Assembly: GCA_050015495.1 (NCBI GenBank)
Contig: JBEKBH010000008.1
Coordinates: forward strand, 62,001 to 126,000
Length of the DNA stretch: 64,000 bases
Reading direction: 5' to 3'
DNA from: Palsa-1439 sp050015495
Lineage (GTDB): Bacteria; Verrucomicrobiota; Verrucomicrobiia; Palsa-1439
Part shown: in pieces, positions 23,990-31,888 of the stretch
How the letters are laid out: each line of letters opens with the position of its first letter
How positions within the stretch are numbered: position 1 is the stretch's first letter
The notes under the pieces: generated by a model
Seen by the model: the letters and a program-made list of their open reading frames with translations, nothing else
Told to the model about the DNA's origin: nothing
Databases searched by the model: none
Position numbers and translations under genes: made by a program

Positions 23990-25918
23990 ATGACAACACA
24001 ACGAGTCAAGCTGGTAGTCGTCGGGATGGTGAGCCTGCTCGTACTGTCCTGTCCTTCACGCGGTCAACAAGCGGCATCAACTCCAGCCGATCCCAAACTC
24101 AAAGCCGCGTATCAACATCTCCACTTTGAACGTCTGTACCCGGCCGAAGCCGTGTCCTTCATCCAGGGCAGGCTCGAAACCGCGCCCCGCGCCGTGGATG
24201 TTCTCGCCGATGTGGCGTCAGATCAGCGCGCCGATGTGCGCGTTCTCGTGGCCATGCTCCTCGGCGAACTGGGCGAACCCGACGGCGCGAAGACCCTGTG
24301 GCGCCTGACCCGCGATGACGTGGAATTCGTGCGCACCACCGCCGCCGGATCGCTCGTGCGGCTGTCGGGCATGACGCCCATTGTGAATTCCTGGGAAGGC
24401 CTCAAGGATCCCCGCCCGGATATCCGCAAACTCACCGCAGCCCTCCTCGGCCAGGCCGCCGATAAATCTGCGGAGCCTGCCCTGCTCGATGATATCCACG
24501 ACCCGGATGTTTCGGTTCGGGCCGAAGTCGTTGGCTCACTCAGCTCGTGCGGCACCAGCGCTTCCGTTCCCGCGCTCGTCGCATCATTGCGCGACGACAG
24601 CCCGCTGGTTCGAATCGCCGCCGCGGGTTCGCTGGGGCACTTCAGCGATCCGTCCTCGATCCCCCCGCTCGTGGCCGCCTTGAACGACTCCGACTGGCAT
24701 GTTCGCGCCTCAGCCATCATCTCGTTGTCAGCGTTGGCGGGCAATGACAAGGACCGCATCGCCAAAATCATCGACCCCATCGCCGCGCGCCTTCAGGACG
24801 ACCCCTACGCCCTCGTGCGCGACCGCGCCGCCGGTGCGCTGGCCCGGCCCGATGACGAAAAAGCCGTCGCCGCGCTCGTTCAGGCGATTGTCTCCGAAGA
24901 TCGCGAAGCCCGATTTGACGCCCACGAAGCAATCATCAATTGCCGGGCCGTTACCGCCCTCCCGCAACTGGCCAAATACATCCACGATGCGAACCGCGAT
25001 GTCCGCGAAAAGATCGTCCGCATTTTTGGCGAGATCGGCGGCCCCAACCAGGTTCCCTACGTCATGGACGCCCTGAACGACGCCGACCCGGTCGTTCGCC
25101 TCGCCGCCGTCCAGGCGCTCCGCAAACTTCAGGGCCCGGGCATGCTCGACGCCCTCCAGGCCAAATGTCACGATGCCGATCCCAACGTTCGCGCCGAATC
25201 CGCCCGCGCTCTCGGCACGATCGGCGATCACAAAGCCGTGCCGAAACTCGTCGAACTGCTCCACGACGACAATGGCTTCGTCCGTAGCGCCGCCGCCGAG
25301 TCCCTGGGCCAACTCGGGGATCGCACCGCGACCGTCGCGTTGATTCAGGTCCTGACGGGCGAGAAGCCCCACCCGGCTTCGGTGTCGGACCCGAACGGCC
25401 TCGTCATCTCGGCGCAACCGGGCGCACTGCCGGAAATTGCCCGATTGAAAATCGTCGAGGAAAAAATCAACGCCACCAAGGCCCTCGGCGATATTCGTGA
25501 TCCGGTCGCCGTGGACGCCCTGATTGAAAGTGGACTCAAGGCCGAGGACCCGGGGCTTCGCGCCGAGTCGGCCGTGTCGCTGGGCAAGATCGGGGAGTCG
25601 CGCGCAATCCAACCGCTCGAAGCCACCGTGCGTCCCTACTACGACACCGTTCCCGAAGACAGCCAGGGCGTGACCATTTCCACCGGGCCGATCGACGAAG
25701 CGGTCCGCCTCCGCAAGGAAAAGGAATCGCGCGTCCGCGCCTCGGTGGCCTGGGCGCTTGGCCAGATTGCCGACCCGTCCGCGCAGGAAATCCTCCGACG
25801 CGCCATGAACGACGAGAACAGCCTCGTCCGCGATGCCGCCGCGGAAGCCCTCGCCCGCATCACCGAGAAACAGGAACGCGTCGCCGACGGCCAGCCCGCA
25901 GCCCCATCCGCCCGCTGA
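23990..25918 (+). CDS. Secreted HEAT-repeat protein
   Basis: The 642-residue protein has a signal peptide (about 1-27; 'LLVLSC' could be a lipobox) and then almost entirely HEAT or PBS-lyase-type repeats of about 31 residues (for example 'DDSPLVRIAAAGSLGHFSDPSSIPPLVAAL', broken into helical pairs), roughly 15 copies. One non-repeat insertion lies near 465-500. Such scaffolds mediate protein binding. It is the last gene of the run that starts with the channel protein (36-base gap), suggesting a periplasmic or outer-membrane partner. The coding strand uses more C in third positions than its upstream neighbours. Confidence 0.82.
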   Translation: MTTQRVKLVVVGMVSLLVLSCPSRGQQAASTPADPKLKAAYQHLHFERLYPAEAVSFIQGRLETAPRAVDVLADVASDQRADVRVLVAMLLGELGEPDGAKTLWRLTRDDVEFVRTTAAGSLVRLSGMTPIVNSWEGLKDPRPDIRKLTAALLGQAADKSAEPALLDDIHDPDVSVRAEVVGSLSSCGTSASVPALVASLRDDSPLVRIAAAGSLGHFSDPSSIPPLVAALNDSDWHVRASAIISLSALAGNDKDRIAKIIDPIAARLQDDPYALVRDRAAGALARPDDEKAVAALVQAIVSEDREARFDAHEAIINCRAVTALPQLAKYIHDANRDVREKIVRIFGEIGGPNQVPYVMDALNDADPVVRLAAVQALRKLQGPGMLDALQAKCHDADPNVRAESARALGTIGDHKAVPKLVELLHDDNGFVRSAAAESLGQLGDRTATVALIQVLTGEKPHPASVSDPNGLVISAQPGALPEIARLKIVEEKINATKALGDIRDPVAVDALIESGLKAEDPGLRAESAVSLGKIGESRAIQPLEATVRPYYDTVPEDSQGVTISTGPIDEAVRLRKEKESRVRASVAWALGQIADPSAQEILRRAMNDENSLVRDAAAEALARITEKQERVADGQPAAPSAR

Positions 25919-25960
25919 TTCCGCGCCGACGGACCAGTCCGTCCGCTGTCGTTTCCCCTT

Positions 25961-25984
25961 GGAGGGCCACGCTCCGTCGTGGCC
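25961..25984. repeat. GGCCACG palindromic repeat, copy 1
   Basis: GGAG followed by GGCCACGCTCCGTCGTGGCC, a 7-bp stem with a 6-base loop. Exact 24-base copies occur at 31289-31312 (same strand) and 49914-49937 (inverted). Confidence 0.8.
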
Positions 25985-26292
25985 ACACGTCTCGCCGTCT
26001 TGTCCACCGTAGCTGTCTCCCTTGGTGGCGCGAGCGTCCCTGCTTGCGGCCGTTCCCGCCCCCCTTGTCCGCCATAGCTTCAGCAACGGCGGATGTCGCA
26101 CCGAAGCATTGCGAAAGCGGCCCCGACCGAACCCAAACGAACCCACCGAAAAAACACACATCTGGATTTTGCAACTACCAGTCCCACAAGCACATCCAAT
26201 CGCATTTTCCACTTCAATAGCGTGGGTTCGTTTCGCAAAAACACCCTTCTTTGCGCTTCCCCCATCCCCTGTTCTTGGGCGCGGTCGCCCCG

Positions 26293-26316
26293 GTAGGGAC
26301 GCGCTGCTGCGCGTCC
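26293..26316 (+). repeat. REP element (GTAG + hairpin)
   Basis: GTAG followed by a perfect 7-bp stem GGACGCG / CGCGTCC with loop CTGCTG. GTAG at the foot of a hairpin is the hallmark of REP sequences served by RAYT transposases, one of which is encoded at 29077-29577. Confidence 0.7.
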
Positions 26317-26842
26317 GTTGAACGTTTCGCGTTGAACGCTGCTCCGTTCCCCTCCTCTATATCAAAGAACCGCCCAGACTATACTCTATCGTATACAGAC
26401 TGTCCACAAGATTCCGATGGTGGATCAACAAGAGTGCGCCCCCCTCATCGCTCCAAGGCTTCCCACCCTGCGTTTAGAGGCCCAAGCACTCCCCGCCCCC
26501 CACGGACTGGCGTTATCTTCTAACCGCGTTGACGTGAGCCACGGTTGATTCGCGTCTATTCGTGTGCATTCGTGGCTCTCCCTTCGCGCCCTTCTGGAGT
26601 CCATAGTGACCATCCGTGACCATCCGTGTGAATCTGTGGCTACAGACAGTTCCGGCCTCGCGCCTCGCGCTCAGGCCGGAGTTGACTTTGCGGGGCGAAC
26701 GTCTATCTTGGGCGCGGCGTTCGGTCGTTGGGGGACTTGCCGAAAACAGGCTGTTTTTGGATCGTTTCCATGCGGTGCTTCCGCGATATCCCCTTGCCGC
26801 TGCGCAGGCACTGAACTTGCATATTTTTATTTGAGACGCGCC

Positions 26843-27934
26843 ATGGACAAGACAGTCAACATCCAACTCGACGGAAAGCTCCGCCGACGACTCGCCGCCA
26901 TCGGGCTCTCCCTGGTGATGGCGATTTCTCTGTCAACGCCTTGCCGCGCGGCGGCCACCGCACCGGATTCGCCGACTCCCGCCACGAAACCGGCGTCCAC
27001 AGTCGCCCCGACAAATTACACCGAATGCCTCACGCTGTTGCAGGGAACCGACCGGGTCAACCCCGCGCTCGTCGCAGCGGTCGCCCAACTGTTGAACCAT
27101 CCCGAAAACGCTTCGCAGGCTGTCCCCCAGAGACCGCCGTCGCTCCTGGCCGTGACCTGGCGCGAAACCGCGGGACAGGTGCGCGACATCGTCGTCCAGG
27201 CGTACTACGACCCGCTCGGCGGTGACGCCAGTATTTTGGACGCCGACGGTCACGTCCCTGCCCATCTCGGCGGCGAACTATCCGGCGCGGCGGACCAGTT
27301 TCTTGGGCTGATGTATCAGCACGCCGTCTATTTCGGGCCCAAGGACCAGGTGCAATACGAACAGCGCGCCTTCGAAGCCGCCCTCAACGGCGACATGACG
27401 GTGCTCCGCGAGCAAACGGTCGATCCGTTGCGCCTCCTCGTCGTGGTGCCTCACGGCGACACGTTTCTCCCGACGAGCCTCCGGTCACGCGTCCACGGCC
27501 TCGTCCTCGACGCCACACTCGAGTTGGGGATCTGGAGCGGTCAGGTCGGCATGGTGACCAGTGATGGCGAGTCCGCCGAGCAAGTCGCCGCCGTCGTGTC
27601 CGCCTGGCGCGATATGGCGCTGTCACTCGCCGATACGTTCGGCGGCCAAAATTCCGGGAAGCAACTTCGTCAGGCCCTCCAGTCCAGCGCCATCCAGGTC
27701 GTGTCCAATCGCGTGCTGGCTTCCGCTGCCGTCGATTCGCGCCTGGTCGTTCGCGCCTCGAAGGAAATCGCCAGCCATGCCAGCAGTTGTCCGCCGGGCG
27801 GCGCCTGTGGTGAGGACAAAGTGGCTGTGTGCCATAAGATCGATGCCGCGCACGAGCAGACGTTGTGTGTCGCCCCGATGTCCGTCGCCGCTCATCTGGC
27901 GGCGGGAGATCGTTGCGGCCCGTGCGGCGAATGA
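26843..27934 (+). CDS. Secreted protein with C-terminal 'CHK-AHL-GD' motif
   Basis: Starting at the ATG at 26843, the 363-residue product has a signal peptide (about 1-36, ending 'TPCRAAA'), a threonine/proline-rich spacer and a body of unknown family (about 50-315). The last ~35 residues read 'KVAVCHKID' ... 'VAAHLAAGDRCGPC', a short cysteine module that I know from many secreted bacterial proteins as 'VCH...PAHLAHGDTLGxC'. Its function is unknown. The frame is open further upstream but runs through repeat-rich non-coding sequence. It is monocistronic. Confidence 0.65.
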   Translation: MDKTVNIQLDGKLRRRLAAIGLSLVMAISLSTPCRAAATAPDSPTPATKPASTVAPTNYTECLTLLQGTDRVNPALVAAVAQLLNHPENASQAVPQRPPSLLAVTWRETAGQVRDIVVQAYYDPLGGDASILDADGHVPAHLGGELSGAADQFLGLMYQHAVYFGPKDQVQYEQRAFEAALNGDMTVLREQTVDPLRLLVVVPHGDTFLPTSLRSRVHGLVLDATLELGIWSGQVGMVTSDGESAEQVAAVVSAWRDMALSLADTFGGQNSGKQLRQALQSSAIQVVSNRVLASAAVDSRLVVRASKEIASHASSCPPGGACGEDKVAVCHKIDAAHEQTLCVAPMSVAAHLAAGDRCGPCGE

Positions 27935-27960
27935 CGGCCGGCACGTGGGCTGATTGTTTC

Positions 27961-28040
27961 CTCGCCCCTCGAGGGGGAATCGAGTCGGACGAGAAGGCGC
28001 TGGTCGTGCTGAGGCGGCAAAGGATCAAGGTGAGGGGTCA
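27961..28040. repeat. ~80-bp dispersed repeat, copy A
   Basis: Reads on the minus strand CCCCTCACCTTGATCC, then a central part ending in GACTCGATTCCCCC, then a short palindrome. The plus strand at 33872-33951 carries the same ~80 bases with only a handful of differences, so the two copies are inverted relative to each other. It sits between two convergent genes. Confidence 0.75.
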
Positions 28041-28056
28041 GTCGCTGTTGCTCGGC

Positions 28057-28842
28057 TCACACCCGTGCCGGCGGACAAATCCCGTTCGGCGAGTTCCGCA
28101 CGAATTCGATGAACTCCCGCGCTTCCGGCGTCGTGAAGGCCCCGTCGCGCGTCGCTTCCGCCAACGCCTGCGTGCCGTTCATCCCCGAGAGGTAAAACAG
28201 CTGGTAGAGCTTCTTCAGTTCCCCCAGCGCTTCCCGTGAAATCTTCGCCCGCCGCAAGCCGACCAGGTTCAACGCGTGGATCTCATTGCGTTCCGCCGCC
28301 AGCGTGAACGGCGGCACGTCCATCGATACCCGCGCGTTCCCGGAAAACATCGCCAGCCGTCCCACGTGCGTGAATTGGTGGATCACCACGCCGCCCGAAA
28401 TGAACGCGCGGTCGCCCACGTGCACGTGCCCCGCCACCAGCGCGCAATTGCAGATGATCACATTGTTACCGATCACGCAGTTGTGGCCGACATGCGCCGT
28501 GGCCATGATGTAACACTCGTTGCCGATGACCGTCGCGCTCTCGGGCTCCGTCCCGCGGTGGATATTGCAGTATTCGCGGAACACGTTGCGGTCGCCGATC
28601 CGCAGGTAGGTCCGTCGCGACCGGTCAAACTTCAAATCCTGCGGTTCATGCCCGATCACCGCGCCCATGTGGATTTCGTTGTCGCGCCCGATCTCGGCGT
28701 GGCCCGTCAGATACGCATTCGCCCAAATCCGCGTCCCCGCGCCGACCTTCACGTGCTCCTCGATGACCACATTCGGCCCCACGTCGACGGTCGAATCGAG
28801 TTGCGCCTGCGGACTGATGATCGCGGTCGGATGTATCGGCAT
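28057..28842 (-). CDS. lpxA: UDP-N-acetylglucosamine O-acyltransferase
   Basis: The 261-residue protein is LpxA, the first enzyme of lipid A synthesis, which transfers a 3-hydroxyacyl chain from acyl-ACP to UDP-GlcNAc in the cytoplasm. It shows the left-handed beta-helix hexapeptides (about 4-190), the catalytic-His region 'IMATAHVGHNCVIGN', 'GGVVIHQFTHVG' and the C-terminal helical domain 'NLVGLRRAKIS' ... 'FVRNSPNGICPP'. The start was chosen at 28842 because a TATACT box lies just upstream; a longer frame crosses this promoter. It is not in the usual lpxD-fabZ-lpxA cluster; it stands alone. Confidence 0.93.
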   Translation of the reverse strand: MPIHPTAIISPQAQLDSTVDVGPNVVIEEHVKVGAGTRIWANAYLTGHAEIGRDNEIHMGAVIGHEPQDLKFDRSRRTYLRIGDRNVFREYCNIHRGTEPESATVIGNECYIMATAHVGHNCVIGNNVIICNCALVAGHVHVGDRAFISGGVVIHQFTHVGRLAMFSGNARVSMDVPPFTLAAERNEIHALNLVGLRRAKISREALGELKKLYQLFYLSGMNGTQALAEATRDGAFTTPEAREFIEFVRNSPNGICPPARV

Positions 28843-28849
28843 GGCGCGC

Positions 28850-28878
28850 AGTATAAGAGAACACTGTGCGTGTGGGAA
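28850..28878 (-). promoter_or_regulatory. Sigma70-like promoter abutting the lpxA start codon
   Basis: On the minus strand, TTCCCA (28878-28873), 17-base spacer, TATACT (28855-28850). Only 7 bases separate the -10 box from the ATG, so the transcript should be leaderless. Confidence 0.55.
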
Positions 28879-28947
28879 GCTCCAGATTGTGTCGCACGCG
28901 GCCCAGCGCATCCGGGTTGTCGCGTACGCCGTCCCGACATCCGTGGT

Positions 28948-28970
28948 GTAGCGTGCGCTGTCCCCAGCGC
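28948..28970 (+). repeat. REP element upstream of the RAYT gene
   Basis: GTAG, three bases, then a perfect 6-bp stem GCGCTG / CAGCGC with loop TCCC. Confidence 0.7.
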
Positions 28971-29076
28971 ATGGCTGTTCTCTCTCGCAGGTCTTCGCGC
29001 GTGACACGTTACGCGGTGCGGAATGCATGCGAATTGGAGACTCGACAAAAGCTACAAGTGCCGACACGATTCGAAC

Positions 29077-29577
29077 ATGGAGCGTAAGATCAAACGCACA
29101 CCGCCGCGTTTATCTGAGGTATTTCAAAACTATGGGACGCCCGTCTATTTCATTACCATCTGTACGTTAAACCGACAGGCCGTCCTCGCGTTTCCCTGCG
29201 TGCATGAGGCTTTTCGCTCGTACGCCGCGCGGGGCCGGGAATTCGGCGTTGCAGTTGGCCGCTACGTGATTATGCCGGATCATTTGCATGTGTTTGCCGC
29301 ACTCGATCAGGAGATGACGGTGAGCCGGTGGGTGAAAGGATTGAAGCGATGCTTGGATGACGCGCTACAAGAAACGGGACACGAACTCGTCACGCTAAGC
29401 AAGTCCAAGCTTTCCAGCTTCTGGCAACCGGGAGCCTTTGACCACTTGCTCCGCAGCACCGAAAGTTACGAGCAGAAGTGGCATTACGTTTGGCAGAACC
29501 CTGTGCGCGCCGGTCTGGTGTCGTCCCCGGAAGGTTGGCCGTACCAAGGAGAAATAGTACCCATTGATCGCGCGTGA
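29077..29577 (+). CDS. REP-associated tyrosine transposase (RAYT, Y1_Tnp family)
   Basis: The 166-residue protein is a single-domain Y1 HUH nuclease: beta strand 'YFITICT' (near 24-30), the metal-binding 'MPDHLHVF' with H69 and H71, and a C-terminal helix 'YEQKWHYVWQNPVRAGLV' carrying the candidate catalytic tyrosine. RAYTs nick REP hairpins next to GTAG and are thought to move REP sequences. REP elements flank it at 28948 and 29592-29708, and further copies lie across the window. The start was placed at 29077 because homology begins there. Confidence 0.88.
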   Translation: MERKIKRTPPRLSEVFQNYGTPVYFITICTLNRQAVLAFPCVHEAFRSYAARGREFGVAVGRYVIMPDHLHVFAALDQEMTVSRWVKGLKRCLDDALQETGHELVTLSKSKLSSFWQPGAFDHLLRSTESYEQKWHYVWQNPVRAGLVSSPEGWPYQGEIVPIDRA

Positions 29578-29591
29578 GGTGCGTACCCGTC

Positions 29592-29708
29592 ATGTAGCGT
29601 GCGAAGCCGAAATCCGTGAAACGCGCCGAATGTCTGCCGACGGCGCAATCCCCAATGCATCCGAGCAGAGTGCTTACGGAGTTTCGGCTGAGACAGCCGA
29701 CGCTACAT
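29592..29708. mobile_element. 117-bp inverted-repeat element (BIME/MITE-like) next to RAYT
   Basis: Perfect 9-bp terminal inverted repeats ATGTAGCGT (29592-29600) and ACGCTACAT (29700-29708) are backed by a subterminal inverted repeat (AGCCGAAATCCGT against ACGGAGTTTCGGCT). The right end contains a perfect hairpin CGGCTG-AGA-CAGCCG (29685-29699) preceding CTAC, i.e. an inverted REP. It lies 15 bases after the RAYT stop codon and is probably mobilised by that enzyme. Confidence 0.65.
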
Positions 29709-29772
29709 CCAAAAAACGTCCTCAATTCGAGGTCGCGCTAAAGCTGATTTCTGAAACCTTCCACCTGTGTGG

Positions 29773-31269
29773 CTAGCGCAGCCCGAGTTCGCGCAAGGCC
29801 GCGCCAGCGCCGTCGAGGTTCGCCGGTTTCATCTCCACATAATTGCGCGAGAGCATCACTCCTTGCGCGCCCGCTTTGAACACGGCGAGCACTTCCTGTT
29901 TGACGCCCTCCGGCGTGCACTGGCTGGTGCCGGCGGCCACAGGCACGTCGATATCGATGCCCGGCCAGACCTGCGTCGACGTGCCGGCGACGGCTTCCAT
30001 GGCGCGCCGGGTTTCCCGCAGGACGTAATCGGCGCTGAACCCCGTGGCCGTCACCTTGTCGTACGGCGCTTCCTGGTAATCGAGCACTCGATACAACCAT
30101 TCGAGCGATTGGTCCGGAGGCACGTCGCCAAAAACATTCTCATGCATACTGTCCACGAAACTGCGCATGCGTTGACCGGCGCAATTGCTGTACAGCGCCG
30201 GCCGGATAAAATCCGACCAGCCGGTCAACACCGCGTAATCTTCTTCCGCCCGGTGAAACGGGCTGAACGACAGATTGTGCCACAGGTGCCAGCCGACGAT
30301 CAGGGACGGCTTGATCGATTTGATCTTGCGGTAAACATCGCGTTCCATCTCATGCCGGCTGGTGACCCACAGGTTGTCCCACGCCAGCAGTTCCGGATAC
30401 TTGAGCAATAGCCGCCAGAACGCCACGAAATATCCGTCCCGCGGACGCTTCTCGGCGCGGCCGTTGCGGACGAACGTCTCCAGTTCGCCGAACCCCTTCC
30501 GCGCCCGGTCGGCATCGATCCCCAGGCCTTTGGCCTTCGCCACGCAAAACTCGCAGAAGCACGTGACTTTGCCGGGGTCGGTCTTTGCGCCGTCGTGATA
30601 CGCGCCGAGCGCGTTGAACAGCGCGCCCTGCCGTTCCGACCCCCACATGATGCCGTCGATGTCGTAGGACCGAGCGTAATCTTCCACGAGTCCCAGCAGC
30701 CAGGCGCGATACCGCGGATTGTTGTAGCACGGGCCGCCGGGATGGCCTTCCGCGCGTCGGCCATGGAAATCCACCTCGTACAGCGGTTCCCAATGCGGGA
30801 TGGCGGGAGGGCGGCGGTTGTCTTCGATGATCCACCCGAAGACTTTGACATCGCGTTTGTGGGCGGCGGGAATCATGCGGGCGAACACATCCACGTCGCC
30901 AAACTCCGTGCCGCGCATGTCCTCGTACGTGAAGCCCGTGTCCTTGTAATATTCCATGTGCGGGATGGCGAAGTTCCCGCCGCGGAACCCGTCCGCCGGC
31001 ACACCCGCCCGCACCGATCCGTGGGTGTACATGAACGGGAGGATCACGTTTACGCCCGCCCGTTGTTGCAGGTCGTCGAGCAGCTTGCTGACGTCCTGGC
31101 GCGCAAACGGCGCCGGGCTGGTCGCAATCGAGATGGTCGCGGCCTTGCGGGCCGCCGGCGCGGTTGTGACCGCATCCGCCAGCGCGGTCAGGGGCGACAA
31201 CGCCGCGGTGACGCCGATCGCCGTCGCGGTCTTCAACGCTTCACGGCGCGTCATGGGCTGGTCGATCAT
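29773..31269 (-). CDS. Tat-exported putative glycoside hydrolase-like protein
   Basis: The 498-residue protein starts at the ATG 8 bases after GGAGG and begins with a twin-arginine signal ('MTRREALKTATAIGVTAALS'). The body looks like a TIM barrel related to the glycosyl-hydrolase-like families: 'NVILPFMYTHGSV', 'DVKVFGWIIEDN', 'DIDGIMWGSERQG', the cysteine motif 'CFCEFC', and 'PSLIVGWHLWHNLSFSPF'. PVC and Bacteroidetes genomes hold many such exported barrels, mostly unassigned. Tat export suggests a folded, perhaps metal-bound enzyme. The substrate is unknown. Confidence 0.7.
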   Translation of the reverse strand: MIDQPMTRREALKTATAIGVTAALSPLTALADAVTTAPAARKAATISIATSPAPFARQDVSKLLDDLQQRAGVNVILPFMYTHGSVRAGVPADGFRGGNFAIPHMEYYKDTGFTYEDMRGTEFGDVDVFARMIPAAHKRDVKVFGWIIEDNRRPPAIPHWEPLYEVDFHGRRAEGHPGGPCYNNPRYRAWLLGLVEDYARSYDIDGIMWGSERQGALFNALGAYHDGAKTDPGKVTCFCEFCVAKAKGLGIDADRARKGFGELETFVRNGRAEKRPRDGYFVAFWRLLLKYPELLAWDNLWVTSRHEMERDVYRKIKSIKPSLIVGWHLWHNLSFSPFHRAEEDYAVLTGWSDFIRPALYSNCAGQRMRSFVDSMHENVFGDVPPDQSLEWLYRVLDYQEAPYDKVTATGFSADYVLRETRRAMEAVAGTSTQVWPGIDIDVPVAAGTSQCTPEGVKQEVLAVFKAGAQGVMLSRNYVEMKPANLDGAGAALRELGLR

Positions 31270-31609
31270 GATCGAGTCCTCCTCATTTGGAGGGCCACGC
31301 TCCGTCGTGGCCGCTTCGCCAGACACTACCGAGACCGCCGCAAAATCGCAAGGCTGTGGATGTCACGCTCACGGGAGGAATTGGGCCGTCTCGTACCGCA
31401 CCGCCACCGCAATCACCGGGGACGACCGGCGCCAAATCGAATCCGACCTCCGAGGCGCATGGCGATCGTTGTGGGACGCGACTCAGCCGTGTGCAGTGCT
31501 CGCGACATTCCGATACCCATCTACCTACCGACCTTCGACGACAATTGGAAAACGTGACGCTTGTTCGAGGAGATATTCTCGCCAGTTGACTTTGCGGCCA
31601 ACAGTCGAG
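31270..31609. other. 340-bp intergenic region
   Basis: Apart from the ribosome-binding site of the minus-strand gene at 29773-31269 and the GGCCACG repeat at 31289-31312, I see no gene or site here. Confidence 0.5.
31289..31312. repeat. GGCCACG palindromic repeat, copy 2
   Basis: Exact 24-base match to 25961-25984. It lies within 20 bases of the start codon of the Tat-exported protein, directly upstream of its ribosome-binding site, so the hairpin may be in its 5' untranslated region. Confidence 0.8.
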
Positions 31610-31864
31610 CTAATCCGGTGGATGTTCCTCGATTGCCTTCTGCATTGCTTCGGCTATACGGTCGCGGTAAATGCGATTCTCAATGAAGGCATGCCCCTTT
31701 TCGCTTCTAGCGGTTACCGTGAAGCATGGCACGGGCTGCCCGCCAGACTGATTCCTTGTAACACTTAGAGTGGAAGTGGCAGGGTCCCGGTTATCATCTG
31801 ACCACCCTAGATGGTAATCGTAGGTACCAACTTTGAAGTCTCGTCTGTCTGCAAGCTCCCCCAT
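31610..31864 (-). CDS. Small hypothetical protein downstream of the sulfur-transfer operon
   Basis: A frame of 84-86 residues follows the fusion gene at 31889 by about 20 bases. GGAG lies 7 bases before the ATG at 31864; an ATG at 31870 is also possible but too close to it. The product is polar with a 'HLGWSDDNRD' stretch, 'CFTVTARSEKGHAFIENRIYRDRIAE' (split by charge) and no signal peptide or membrane helix. I recognise no family. Composition and spacing suggest a real gene. Confidence 0.5.
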   Translation of the reverse strand: MGELADRRDFKVGTYDYHLGWSDDNRDPATSTLSVTRNQSGGQPVPCFTVTARSEKGHAFIENRIYRDRIAEAMQKAIEEHPPD

Positions 31865-31888
31865 TTTCATGCTCCGTTCGTATAACCG

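Larger units (their letters stand above)
25919..26842. other. 924-bp intergenic region with repeats
   Basis: No credible gene is present. It contains a GGCCACG palindromic repeat (25961-25984), a GTAG-type REP hairpin (26293-26316), an A+T-rich patch around 26350-26400 and imperfect direct repeats of 'TGACCATCCG' near 26605-26625. Confidence 0.6.

Noticed and set aside
24728..26212. 494-codon minus-strand frame over the HEAT-repeat gene
   Set aside because: Its periodic sequence simply mirrors the HEAT repeats on the other strand.
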